From: Christensenella sp. UBA7597
Lineage (GTDB): Bacteria; Bacillota; Clostridia; Christensenellales; Borkfalkiaceae
DNA: 62,952 nucleotides
Assembly (NCBI GenBank): GCA_002474405.1
Contig: DLQW01000015.1
Location: 37,726 to 100,677, forward strand
Direction: 5' to 3'
The notes under the pieces were generated by a model, which saw nothing but the letters and a program-made list of their open reading frames with translations, was not told where the DNA came from and searched no databases. Both the position numbers and the translations under genes were made by a program. Shown here one piece after another: positions 46,219 to 54,297 of this stretch (positions within the stretch are counted from its first letter, which is position 1; each line of letters starts with the position of its first letter).

Positions 46219-46254
46219 GCCCGCCGCCGGCACTTACGCGCCGCGGCGGCGGGC
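46219..46254 (-). terminator. GC-rich stem-loop after the 45-residue ORF
   Basis: An 11-bp perfect stem (46219-46229 with 46244-46254) with a 14-nt loop lies 12 nt beyond the stop of the small ORF. There is no T tract, so it may be a weak or Rho-assisted terminator or a stability element. Confidence 0.45.
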
Positions 46255-46265
46255 TATGAGGAACA

Positions 46266-46403
46266 TCACGCCAACAAATCCCAGTTTTCGTCAAATTCGT
46301 CTTTCACATAAACGTCGCCACCGTTGCCGCTGGTGCATACGACATCGCTTTTTTCAAATTGTAAAACCGAACAAACCGGAGTTTCATATATTCTTTTATT
46401 CAT
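46266..46403 (-). CDS. Small 45-residue protein, unrecognised
   Basis: An ORF of 45 codons with a GGGGGG ribosome site 9 nt before the ATG, 17 nt after the stop of the CBM gene at 46421, so very likely co-transcribed. The sequence begins MNKRIYETPVCSVLQFEKSD and continues VVCTSGNGGDVY to end in WDLLA. The plan (YE-x-P, then a hydrophobic strand, D-V-V-x-T-S-G, a Gly/Asp-rich part) resembles short hypothetical proteins I have seen in gut Bacillota and Bacteroidota. No signal peptide; two Cys. Function unknown; a precursor-type peptide or a small regulator are possibilities. Confidence 0.7.
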   Translation of the reverse strand: MNKRIYETPVCSVLQFEKSDVVCTSGNGGDVYVKDEFDENWDLLA

Positions 46404-46420
46404 CTTGTTATCCCCCCGAA

Positions 46421-48703
46421 TCAATCTATCGTTACGGTTACGGTATTTCCGGAAACCGCAGGTTTATAATTCTTGCCGTTTACGCAAACCACTTTAATAT
46501 CGGTGATTTTTGCAGCCGACGCTTCATCGGTAATCTTTATCGTTAAAACGCTGCCTTCGAGCGATACGGTATAGGGCGAAGTATATCCTTCAATCGTCGC
46601 CAACGCGGCATTGCCGTTTGCAACGGTAATTTCCGCTACCTTATTCAATACGCCTTTCGCAAATTCTTTCACCGCCTCGTTTTCGGTTGTACTTACGATA
46701 ACGCTTTTGCTGACTTCATAAATGGATCTCGCCTGATTCTCTGCAGAATATTCGCCGTAATAATATGTTGTTTCGCCGTCTTTTTCCACGGAAACGTACG
46801 CCCTTGCCGCAAAGCTGCGGTTTAAGTTGCCTTCTTTGATGTTTACAAGCGAAGCATAGAAACCGCTGTATCCCTGTACCATGCCGCTCACGGTAGCGTT
46901 AAACGTATCGGTAACGATATCGGCGTAGCTAAGATTTGCGTTCTTCATTGTCTCAATCGTAAATTCCGTAACGTTTTCCAAAGTATCGAGCGGCGCAACG
47001 ATAACGCCAGCTTTCACGTTTTCCGCACCGTAGGTTTCCACCAGTTTGTTCCAGAAATCCGTTCTTACGCCCGCCGCCCAGCGAATTCCGTAAGGTTCGC
47101 TTGTTCTTATCGAAGCGCCGTTTTTAATCATTCTTACGTCAGGGGCAATGAGAGATTGATTTGTGATATAAGTTTTTCCGCTTGTTTTATCTGTAATCTG
47201 AATATTTCTGATGAAAGTAGAGTTTTGTCCGTAGGCAGAACCGTATACTTCGAGAAAATCTTTTTCTGCGGTAAATATTACTGTGTGATTTGTCCATTTT
47301 GTAACCGGGGTATTGATTGATACGATTCGTTTGCCATCTCCCGCGGCACCGTTATAAACGCCTACAACCTCAACGCCTGTTCCGTTTGCATAATACTCAA
47401 AGCTTAATTCGTACTCTTTTCCCTTTTCAAGCATATCGGTCAAAACGTGGAAATAGCCGCGGACTTTCGAACCTGCATCCCATGTGGTATGCATCGAAGC
47501 GAAAGCAAACGCTCCGTCGGACTGCTTTGCAAAGTTAAAGTTAGACTTGCCGTAAAAAGCATAATTTTCGAGGTATGCGCCACCGAAATTTCCGCCCGCA
47601 AGAAATTGCACATCCAAAAACGAATCGTCAATACATTCAACCGATATGTCGTCGATTAAATAATCACCGTAGCACGGCACAAATGCTGCATAATGAATAG
47701 GAGCCGTTTCCGCAACCGTATCATCAGGCAAAGCATAAAATTCGCGCGAAAATTCCTGCCACTGATTAAGTTCCGCAGGGTTATTATACCCCATATCATA
47801 AAAACGCGTATGACTTTCATCAACGGTATAACCATCGTGAAATATCAACAACCCGTTTCCACTATATTCCCCGCCATTATACTTTCCGGCTATTTCTGAA
47901 GTATTCAGTTTTTTATATTTAAACGACAATCTGTATTGTGCACCCTTGGGCAAAGTCATTGAATACTCGATTCTATACCCCTTACCCGCTTCCAGTTTTA
48001 ACGATTTACCATAATCATCGGAAACGGTATTATCCACGGTTATGGCAGTTTTATCAACCGTAAATTGCTGATAATAATTGCTCTTTTCAAACGCCCCGTT
48101 TAAAACGTATTCGTTTAAAGTGTTTATCTGCAATTCGTCAATCAGATACGTACCGTAAGAGGCTATACGTAAAAAAGTAATATCGGTTTGCCCCGACGTT
48201 GCGTTAAAATCGTAAGAATACGAAGTCCATTCCGATGCGCTCCCTCCGGATACACCGTCCGCATAGCAAACGCGCTGTAACGAAGGATTCATATTATCTA
48301 AATAAATAGATAATCTGTCGCCGCCGTCATCCGATTTTCTCTTATATTTAAAGCTTAAACGATAGTTCATCCCGTGCGGCAACATACCGAACGACGGCAT
48401 AAACACGTCTCCGTTATCCAGCCTCAACGATTTACCGTCTCCGTCCGAAGAATCGTCGGACAAATCTGCTTCCGTAACCCAGTCGTAATTCGCGGGCGAT
48501 TCTTTCAATGTCGAATCATTCCCGATCGCCATCATCCGATAGGAAATCGTGTTTGCGCTCGTTATTGCGTCGCTCTCCGCCGCAAACCCCGCGGGCGCAT
48601 TACTTCCCCCCGTTCCGTCGGCAACAACCGATGTCGACGAGCCAAAAAACGCCGCGACAAGCGCAATCGCCGCGACCATACGCATTTTTCCGAATTTTTT
48701 CAT
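46421..48703 (-). CDS. Secreted multi-CBM surface protein, paralogue
   Basis: A 760-residue secreted protein: signal peptide (1-29), three CBM4/9-like jelly-rolls (about 55-208, 210-370, 375-530), then a region (about 535-690) with PYGIRWAAGVRTDFW and YGEYSAENQARSIYEVS, a pattern widespread in clostridial surface proteins with no known function, and a final beta module. No membrane anchor is seen at the C-terminus, unlike its paralogue at 43469. AAGGAGG precedes the ATG. It is the first gene after the divergent AraC promoter region and is followed by the 45-residue ORF. A glycan-binding role is inferred from the modules. Confidence 0.85.
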   Translation of the reverse strand: MKKFGKMRMVAAIALVAAFFGSSTSVVADGTGGSNAPAGFAAESDAITSANTISYRMMAIGNDSTLKESPANYDWVTEADLSDDSSDGDGKSLRLDNGDVFMPSFGMLPHGMNYRLSFKYKRKSDDGGDRLSIYLDNMNPSLQRVCYADGVSGGSASEWTSYSYDFNATSGQTDITFLRIASYGTYLIDELQINTLNEYVLNGAFEKSNYYQQFTVDKTAITVDNTVSDDYGKSLKLEAGKGYRIEYSMTLPKGAQYRLSFKYKKLNTSEIAGKYNGGEYSGNGLLIFHDGYTVDESHTRFYDMGYNNPAELNQWQEFSREFYALPDDTVAETAPIHYAAFVPCYGDYLIDDISVECIDDSFLDVQFLAGGNFGGAYLENYAFYGKSNFNFAKQSDGAFAFASMHTTWDAGSKVRGYFHVLTDMLEKGKEYELSFEYYANGTGVEVVGVYNGAAGDGKRIVSINTPVTKWTNHTVIFTAEKDFLEVYGSAYGQNSTFIRNIQITDKTSGKTYITNQSLIAPDVRMIKNGASIRTSEPYGIRWAAGVRTDFWNKLVETYGAENVKAGVIVAPLDTLENVTEFTIETMKNANLSYADIVTDTFNATVSGMVQGYSGFYASLVNIKEGNLNRSFAARAYVSVEKDGETTYYYGEYSAENQARSIYEVSKSVIVSTTENEAVKEFAKGVLNKVAEITVANGNAALATIEGYTSPYTVSLEGSVLTIKITDEASAAKITDIKVVCVNGKNYKPAVSGNTVTVTID

Positions 48704-48774
48704 GAATTTCCCTCCTTAACGCAATTTTAAGCCGCCGCCTGATTTTTTCGGCTGCTCATACTCCAAGCAAATCC

Positions 48775-48807
48775 ATTATACAACACTACCCCCCCTTGTC
48801 TTGTCTT
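48775..48807 (-). promoter_or_regulatory. Activator-type promoter of the 48703 gene
   Basis: On the minus strand TATAAT (48775-48780) has no good -35 box; instead a tandem GACAAGACAA element lies about 15 nt upstream. The same element precedes the TACAAT of the paralogue. This suits activation by the AraC protein encoded next door. Confidence 0.55.
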
Positions 48808-48893
48808 ATTTCATAAAAAAAGTGCTTTTTTATATAATTTTTGCTCAAGAAACAGCGATTTTATAAATTTTTTATGCGGTTATCCGCAAATCG
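48796..48893. repeat. Duplicated promoter region, copy A
   Basis: This 98-nt stretch is the counterpart of 46086-46182. It includes TTGTCTTGTCTTATTTC at one end and GCGGTTATCCGC, an inverted repeat, at the other. Here it lies between the divergent AraC gene and the first CBM gene. Confidence 0.7.
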
Positions 48894-48922
48894 TTTACAA
48901 AACAAAAAAAATCGGCTATAAT
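48894..48922 (+). promoter_or_regulatory. Promoter of the second AraC gene
   Basis: TTTACA (48894-48899) and TATAAT (48917-48922) are 17 nt apart, about 32 nt before the ATG at 48954. Confidence 0.75.
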
Positions 48923-48953
48923 AGAAACACTACAAATTCAAGGCGGAAAAAAG

Positions 48954-49808
48954 ATGGCTTCGAAACTTGAAAGAATGATTCTGAATAAAAGTCTGCTGTG
49001 CAGAAAATATACTACGCCGAATCGCCCGCATTCGCACAACATGTGGGAACTTATCTTTTTTGAGAAGGGAGAAACCGTAAACGCCGTAAATAACACGGAA
49101 TACCTTACAAAACCCGGCGACGTGTTCCTGATAGGACCGCCGCATACGCACGCCATCACTTTCCGCACTACGCCGCACCTGCATATGGACTTATATTACT
49201 CGGACGAAGCGGTGAGAGAAATCTGCGCCATGTTTTCGGAAGGCTTCTACGAAAAACTTTGTTCGGACGACATTCTGCATTTTCATATGTCGTCCGGTAC
49301 CTTTCAGTCGATTATTCATCAGGCGGAAAAGCTGGAATCCATGGCGGTGCTTGCAAGCCGCGCCAACGGAATCACAAACGACGATCTGAAAAAGATCAGC
49401 GTATCGATTCTTCACTTTGTTATCGGTCTTTCGCGCATAAAAACCATCAGCACCACGCCCGATTATCCGAAATATCTGCTTGATATACTGCAACGGCTGA
49501 ACTCTCCGGAAAATTTTACGAAATCGGTAAACGATATTATCGCCGAATCGTATTATTCCCACGCAACCGTTTCAAACTTTTTCCGGCAATATCTCGGCGT
49601 AACCCTTTCTGAATACCTGATCAATTTACGGCTTGAGTATGCCGCCGAACTGCTGTCAAATACTTCGAAAACCGCGCTGGAAGTATGTTCGGCTGTGGGG
49701 TACGATTCATTTTCTTATTTCATTAAGCAGTTCAAAAAGAAATACGGCGTAACGCCGCACAAATATCGGCTGGGCTCGGAAAAGCACACCCCGCCTCCGC
49801 ATAAATGA
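48954..49808 (+). CDS. AraC-family transcriptional regulator of the second system
   Basis: A 284-residue regulator. The N-terminal cupin has PHSHNMWELIFFEKGE (His26, His28) and KPGDVFLIGPPHTHAI. The C-terminal AraC domain (about 175-278) contains HATVSNFFRQYLGVTLSEYL and SAVGYDSFSYFIKQFKKKYG, both close to the family pattern. It is divergent from the CBM genes and the second transport operon, and is followed by a terminator at 49901. It most likely activates the promoters with the duplicated element at 48796 and 46086. The inducing sugar is unknown. Confidence 0.92.
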   Translation: MASKLERMILNKSLLCRKYTTPNRPHSHNMWELIFFEKGETVNAVNNTEYLTKPGDVFLIGPPHTHAITFRTTPHLHMDLYYSDEAVREICAMFSEGFYEKLCSDDILHFHMSSGTFQSIIHQAEKLESMAVLASRANGITNDDLKKISVSILHFVIGLSRIKTISTTPDYPKYLLDILQRLNSPENFTKSVNDIIAESYYSHATVSNFFRQYLGVTLSEYLINLRLEYAAELLSNTSKTALEVCSAVGYDSFSYFIKQFKKKYGVTPHKYRLGSEKHTPPPHK

Positions 49809-49900
49809 CTTCTTCACACGACGATTTTATTTTTCACGGAACTATTTTCCTCGAATGTTTCCGGCGATTGCCTGCGATTTAAAAAATTTAAAATACCACT

Positions 49901-49940
49901 AAAAAACACATTCCGCATTTTTTTGCAGAATGTGTTTTTT
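49901..49940. terminator. Bidirectional terminator between the AraC gene and the third operon
   Basis: A perfect 13-bp stem, AAAAAACACATTC (49901-49913) with GAATGTGTTTTTT (49928-49940), with an inner GCA/TGC pair. The A and T ends serve as tracts for both strands. The 167-nt gap holds nothing else. Confidence 0.88.
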
Positions 49941-49975
49941 GTTTATGCCGGAAAATCAGTCTTGTTTTCTTTGTT

Positions 49976-51460
49976 TTACGGTAATTTTACGTATGCGCCG
50001 TGCAGACGATACGTGAAAATATTTTCGTTCGCGCCGTCGTTTCTGCCGGTGCTTACCACCACGCCCATCTTTTTGGAATCGGGCAATTCGCCGTACGCGT
50101 TACGTACGATTCCCGGATTGTGGTTTCTCGCAGAACCCGTTACGTCCGGTCCTACATATCCCGCCATTTTCCACGTGTAACTTCCCGATTGCATCATCTG
50201 CGCCAGCTGTTCCGTGTTTTCCACGCCGTCGATATACGCCACGAAACTATGCGAACTTACCAGCGTTTTCGTTACGTCGGGCGGATTCTTCTCCCCCGTT
50301 ACGCCGCATACATAGAACCGCTTCGCCGCGGGATCGTAAGCGAAATCGGGAATACCGATATTGCACTTCCTCCCCTGCGAATTAACGATTCCGTTGTGCG
50401 TAACAGAGGATACGAACGTGCGCTTCGGTTGATTCAGATCCGAAAAATCCCATTGCTGAATCCCCGTGCCGCGCAAAGTGGACTGATAAAACATCAGCAC
50501 CTGTCCCTTCTTGTCGAGGCTCACCAGCGCGGGCATACCCGTCCCCCAGTAAATCGAGGACGTGCCCTGCATGCTTTCGTACTTTTTCTGTTCCGCATCT
50601 TCGTCGCCGTCGTCGTACCAGGGCACAATGGGGTTTAACGTATTCACTTTCACCCACGGACCTTCGGGCGCGTTTGCCACGGCAAGTCCCGTTTCGTTTT
50701 TCTGATAGTCCTCCGTGGTGCAGCCGAGATACGCCATCAGATAGGCGTATTTCGTTCCGTTATACGAAAATTCTCCTTTCACCACCGCGGGATCGCAGGT
50801 GTGGCGGGCGTCCCAGGTATCGGGCGTAGGCGCAAGAACGATCTGCTGTTCGGAAAACTTCCATTTTCCGTCTGCCTGCTTCACGCCTTTGCGATAGGCG
50901 ATATGATCCATAATCACGCCGTCGTCTTTATTCGAGCAATACCATATATTCATGATTTCCTGCCCGTCGACGGTTTCCGTAAGAATCGCAGGGCAGTAAT
51001 TGAAAAATTTCGTATCTTCTATCGACGTTCCGAACAGAATGCTTTCAAAATCCACCGCCGTCTCTTCGTCCTGCTGCGTTTTTTTGCCGAGCGTTACGCG
51101 TATCGCATCGCCGCCGTCGGAATAATCCGTAATCAGGAAATCTCCGCTCATCGAATAGGTGAACGTTTCGCCTTTATACGTTTCCGTTACCGTTTCGCCG
51201 TCGCACGAATACGCGGAGTTGCGCGTTTCCAGCGCTCCGAGATAATCGATCACCACGCGGACCGAGCCGTCTTTGGAAAACGTTGCGCTGTAAGCGCGGA
51301 AATCGGAAGTATAATCCGTATTTTCAAATACGGCGGAAACAAGCGAATATTCCCCTTCCAGCAATACGCTTTCTTTCTGCTTTCCGCACGCGGCAAACGC
51401 GGCGCACGAGAGAATCGCGCCCAGTCCGCAGCAAACCGCTTTTTTCAGATTTTCTTTCAT
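49976..51460 (-). CDS. Beta-propeller lipoprotein, GH43-like (copy 1)
   Basis: A 494-residue lipoprotein with a lipobox ending at Cys25 (FAACGK). Residues about 35-130 form a small beta domain (EGEYSLVSAVF, lipocalin-like). The rest looks like a five-bladed propeller of the GH43/GH32-like type: NIWYCSNKDDG, RHTCDPAVVKGEF with a candidate Asp, YLMAYLG, NETGLAVANAPEGPW with a candidate Glu, and RNHNPGIV. It is the last gene of the third operon and a paralogue of the next two. It may hydrolyse or just bind an arabinoside or similar glycan; the active site is not proven. Confidence 0.78.
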   Translation of the reverse strand: MKENLKKAVCCGLGAILSCAAFAACGKQKESVLLEGEYSLVSAVFENTDYTSDFRAYSATFSKDGSVRVVIDYLGALETRNSAYSCDGETVTETYKGETFTYSMSGDFLITDYSDGGDAIRVTLGKKTQQDEETAVDFESILFGTSIEDTKFFNYCPAILTETVDGQEIMNIWYCSNKDDGVIMDHIAYRKGVKQADGKWKFSEQQIVLAPTPDTWDARHTCDPAVVKGEFSYNGTKYAYLMAYLGCTTEDYQKNETGLAVANAPEGPWVKVNTLNPIVPWYDDGDEDAEQKKYESMQGTSSIYWGTGMPALVSLDKKGQVLMFYQSTLRGTGIQQWDFSDLNQPKRTFVSSVTHNGIVNSQGRKCNIGIPDFAYDPAAKRFYVCGVTGEKNPPDVTKTLVSSHSFVAYIDGVENTEQLAQMMQSGSYTWKMAGYVGPDVTGSARNHNPGIVRNAYGELPDSKKMGVVVSTGRNDGANENIFTYRLHGAYVKLP

Positions 51461-51524
51461 ACAATACCTCTTATTTTAAGCCTTTCTTTCCGCGACGCGG
51501 CAGGACGATACGGCGAAAAAGCCG

Positions 51525-53018
51525 CTATCTGATATCGAAAAACGCGCCGTGAATACGGTAGGTGTGAAGCGACGGCCATTGCCCGCCCAGATTCCAGTCG
51601 GGATAACTTTCGGCAAGCTCCGCGGCGGTGTACAGAACGGGAATCCGATAAGCGTTCGTAAGGCAGCCCGATTCGTTTTTCACGATGCAGGCGTTATGAT
51701 TGCGCGGCGACGACGTAAGGTCTTTCGTCAGCGCGTCCACCTTTTCCCATTGATACGTTTCGCCCGAAAACAGCAAATCGAAATTATCGCCTACGTTCAG
51801 GGAAAGAATCGTATTGCTTCCCGCAATCCAGTTCACGCCGCCGTCCGTCGGGTACGGTCCGTCCTCTTTGATGCAGTATAATTTGCCGCGGACGGGATCG
51901 TAAGCGAAATCGGCGTTGTTGATGCAATCCTGCGAACCGCTCGCGTTCACCACGCCGCGTTCTTTCAGTTCCGCTCTGTGCAGGCGTACGGGGGTGTTCA
52001 AATCGGAAAAATCCCATTCCTCCGCAATCGTGCACGTTTTCGCCGCGCCCATCGAATAAAACAGAATCGCTTTTCCCTTGCCGTTTTCGCTTATCAGAGA
52101 CGGCTGACCGTATCCCCAGCGATTTTCACCGTAATCGGAGGACGTATAGAAATTCGCGATCGGCTGATCGCCCACTTTCACCCATTCGCCGTCCGGCGTT
52201 TTCGCCACGGCAAGCCCCACTTCGTTGCGCGTGTTGTCGCTTGTTTTGCAGCCGAGATACGCCATCAGATAAGCATATTTTTCGCCGTTATACGAAAATT
52301 CGCCTTTGACGACGGAAGGATCGCACGCGTGGCGCGAATCCCATTTACCGCTGTCTTTTTCCGAGGGAGAAAGCACCAGTTTCTTTTCGGAAAATTCCCA
52401 TTTTCCCGCCGCGTTCAGTTTGCCTTGTCGATAAGCGATAAAATCGGTAACGTTGCCGCTCTTTTGGTTGCTGCAATACCATACGTGCATCGTATCGCCT
52501 TCGATAAGCGCCGTAGGGCAGTAATTATAAAAATTTTCTTCTTTGCTTTCGCCGAAAAGTTCTTCCGTAAACGCCGCTCCGACTTCCGCAGAGGGTAAAA
52601 CGTAATTTTCCGTATAAGTATAACTCATATTCACGTTCATTTTATTGATTTTTCCGCTGAACGTAAGCGTGCCTTTTTCGTAATCGAAACGGTAGGAACG
52701 AATGCCGATTTCCACCGTAACTTCTTCGTTCGTCGCCGTATATGTGCCGCTCTTTTCGCTTCTGCCCGTCAGATCCGTTTCATACCAGATTGCTTCCCCG
52801 TCCGAAAAATACAGGCAGTTGAACAAATAATCGCCGGTAACGTCGGCGTTTTCCACTTTTTTTTCGCGCAGCGAATAATATCCCTCGCGGAACGTTTCGG
52901 CGGCGGGCTTATCGGGAACGTCCGGCGTAGCGTCGGCGGGCGTTTTTCCGCATCCCGCAAAAATCACTGCGGCGGATAATGCCGCGCATGCGGCGGCAAA
53001 AAGTTTCTTTTTCATCAT
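51525..53018 (-). CDS. Beta-propeller lipoprotein, GH43-like (copy 2)
   Basis: A 497-residue paralogue of copy 1, with a lipobox ending at Cys23 (FAGCGK) if the first ATG is used; an ATG one codon later is equally good. It keeps the N-terminal beta domain and the motifs MHVWYCSNQKSG, RHACDPSVVKGEF, YLMAYLG, NEVGLAVAKTPDGEW and RNHNACIV. The candidate Asp and Glu of copy 1 are conserved. Copies 1 and 2 are in tandem with a 64-nt gap. Confidence 0.78.
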   Translation of the reverse strand: MMKKKLFAAACAALSAAVIFAGCGKTPADATPDVPDKPAAETFREGYYSLREKKVENADVTGDYLFNCLYFSDGEAIWYETDLTGRSEKSGTYTATNEEVTVEIGIRSYRFDYEKGTLTFSGKINKMNVNMSYTYTENYVLPSAEVGAAFTEELFGESKEENFYNYCPTALIEGDTMHVWYCSNQKSGNVTDFIAYRQGKLNAAGKWEFSEKKLVLSPSEKDSGKWDSRHACDPSVVKGEFSYNGEKYAYLMAYLGCKTSDNTRNEVGLAVAKTPDGEWVKVGDQPIANFYTSSDYGENRWGYGQPSLISENGKGKAILFYSMGAAKTCTIAEEWDFSDLNTPVRLHRAELKERGVVNASGSQDCINNADFAYDPVRGKLYCIKEDGPYPTDGGVNWIAGSNTILSLNVGDNFDLLFSGETYQWEKVDALTKDLTSSPRNHNACIVKNESGCLTNAYRIPVLYTAAELAESYPDWNLGGQWPSLHTYRIHGAFFDIR

Positions 53019-53075
53019 ATTCTCCTCTATAAAACCGCTCTCGTTTCTTAATACGCAGCGCGGCGAAAAGATGTC

Positions 53076-53114
53076 GGGCGTTCCGCGCCCTTTTTTAAGA
53101 TACGCGGAACGCCC
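53076..53114 (-). other. Intercistronic stem-loop between propeller genes
   Basis: A perfect 12-bp GC-rich stem (53076-53087 with 53103-53114) and a 15-nt loop in the 114-nt gap. On the minus strand no T tract follows. It may reduce read-through or protect the upstream mRNA, separating the copy 3 part of the operon from copies 2 and 1. Confidence 0.6.
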
Positions 53115-53132
53115 CGTCTTGCTTTTATTTTA

Positions 53133-54281
53133 TCAGTTTGCGGAATACAGGAAAGAAATGGGCTTCTGCGTAAACAGATAATCCTCGCTTTCCGATTTTT
53201 CGAGGCAAACGTGGCAGATAATTTCGTACCCGTTCGCGCCGTTCACGTGCCCGTACGCGTCGGAAACCACGCTGCCGCCGTAGAGGCGTTCGTACATCGT
53301 ATCTCCGTCGATCGTATCGGTGTTATCCCACGTTCTCAGCCCCGTCCAGCCTTCGCCGATATCGGTGGTGAGAAGCTCTTCTTCGTCAATCGAAAGAAGC
53401 TGAATTTTCGTGGCGAATTTCGGATCGGTGGCGGCGGAAGGAGAATAGTCTTTCACAGCCACGAATTTTCCCGCCGTTTCATCGTACGCAAAATCGGCGT
53501 TGGGGAACATCACCGCGTCGTCGCCGCCCGCTACGCTACCGTTGGTGGGAACCATCGCTTCGCCCGAAATTTCGATATCCGTAAGATCGGAAGCGTCGAA
53601 ATCCACAAACTTGGCAAAATGCCCGTACATATCCGCGTACGTATAGAAGAGGCGGATACCGCTTTCCTTATTGTAGTTTACAATCGAAGGCGCATAGCAA
53701 CCAACGGAACTTGTGCCGTATACTTCGGAATCGAACGATACGATTTTCCCGATTTTTTCCCATTCGCCGTCCGGCGAGGTTGCCGCCGCAAGCCCGATGG
53801 AATACTGCGTGTCGTTCGCGGCGGACGTGGCGCAATACGCCATCAGCCACGAATAATTTTTATCGTCTTTCGCAAACGTGCCTTTCACGATAGAAGCGGA
53901 ACCGATATATTCGTCCCATTTTCCTTCTTCGCCGCGAAGAACGATTTTCTGTTCGCCGTACGCCCAGCCTTTGCCTTCGCCCGCTTCGTATTTCGCCTTG
54001 TACACGGCGATAACGTTATCTTCTTCCGCCTGCGTTTCGTTGGTGGTGCACACTAAATAACGGGTGTCGCCGTCATCCAAAACGTCGCTGTTGGAAATGT
54101 ATCTGCCCGTACCGCCCTCCGGTAAACCGTAGATGACGGAAGGCGTAGGTTCGGGGTTAGGACCGGGATCCGGCGTGGGAGAAGGAGCGGGCGTATCCGC
54201 GTCTTTTTTACAAGCTCCCAGCGTACCGAACGTAGCGCATAACAATAAAGCAGCCGCAATGTATTGAATTCTCTTTTTCAT
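53133..54281 (-). CDS. Beta-propeller lipoprotein, reduced copy 3
   Basis: A 382-residue paralogue with a lipobox ending at Cys24 (LGACKK) and a Pro-rich linker (APSPTPDPGPNPEPTPSV). It lacks the N-terminal beta domain. Propeller motifs are recognisable (YLVCTTNETQ, SWLMAYCA, IGLAAATSPDGEW, FPNADFAYD), but the CDPAVV site reads GSASIV and the NETGLAVA site reads YSIGLAAA, so both candidate catalytic acids are gone. It is more likely a binding protein than an enzyme. It follows the 54298 gene by 16 nt. Confidence 0.75.
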   Translation of the reverse strand: MKKRIQYIAAALLLCATFGTLGACKKDADTPAPSPTPDPGPNPEPTPSVIYGLPEGGTGRYISNSDVLDDGDTRYLVCTTNETQAEEDNVIAVYKAKYEAGEGKGWAYGEQKIVLRGEEGKWDEYIGSASIVKGTFAKDDKNYSWLMAYCATSAANDTQYSIGLAAATSPDGEWEKIGKIVSFDSEVYGTSSVGCYAPSIVNYNKESGIRLFYTYADMYGHFAKFVDFDASDLTDIEISGEAMVPTNGSVAGGDDAVMFPNADFAYDETAGKFVAVKDYSPSAATDPKFATKIQLLSIDEEELLTTDIGEGWTGLRTWDNTDTIDGDTMYERLYGGSVVSDAYGHVNGANGYEIICHVCLEKSESEDYLFTQKPISFLYSAN

Positions 54282-54297
54282 TTTTTTGCCCTCTTAT

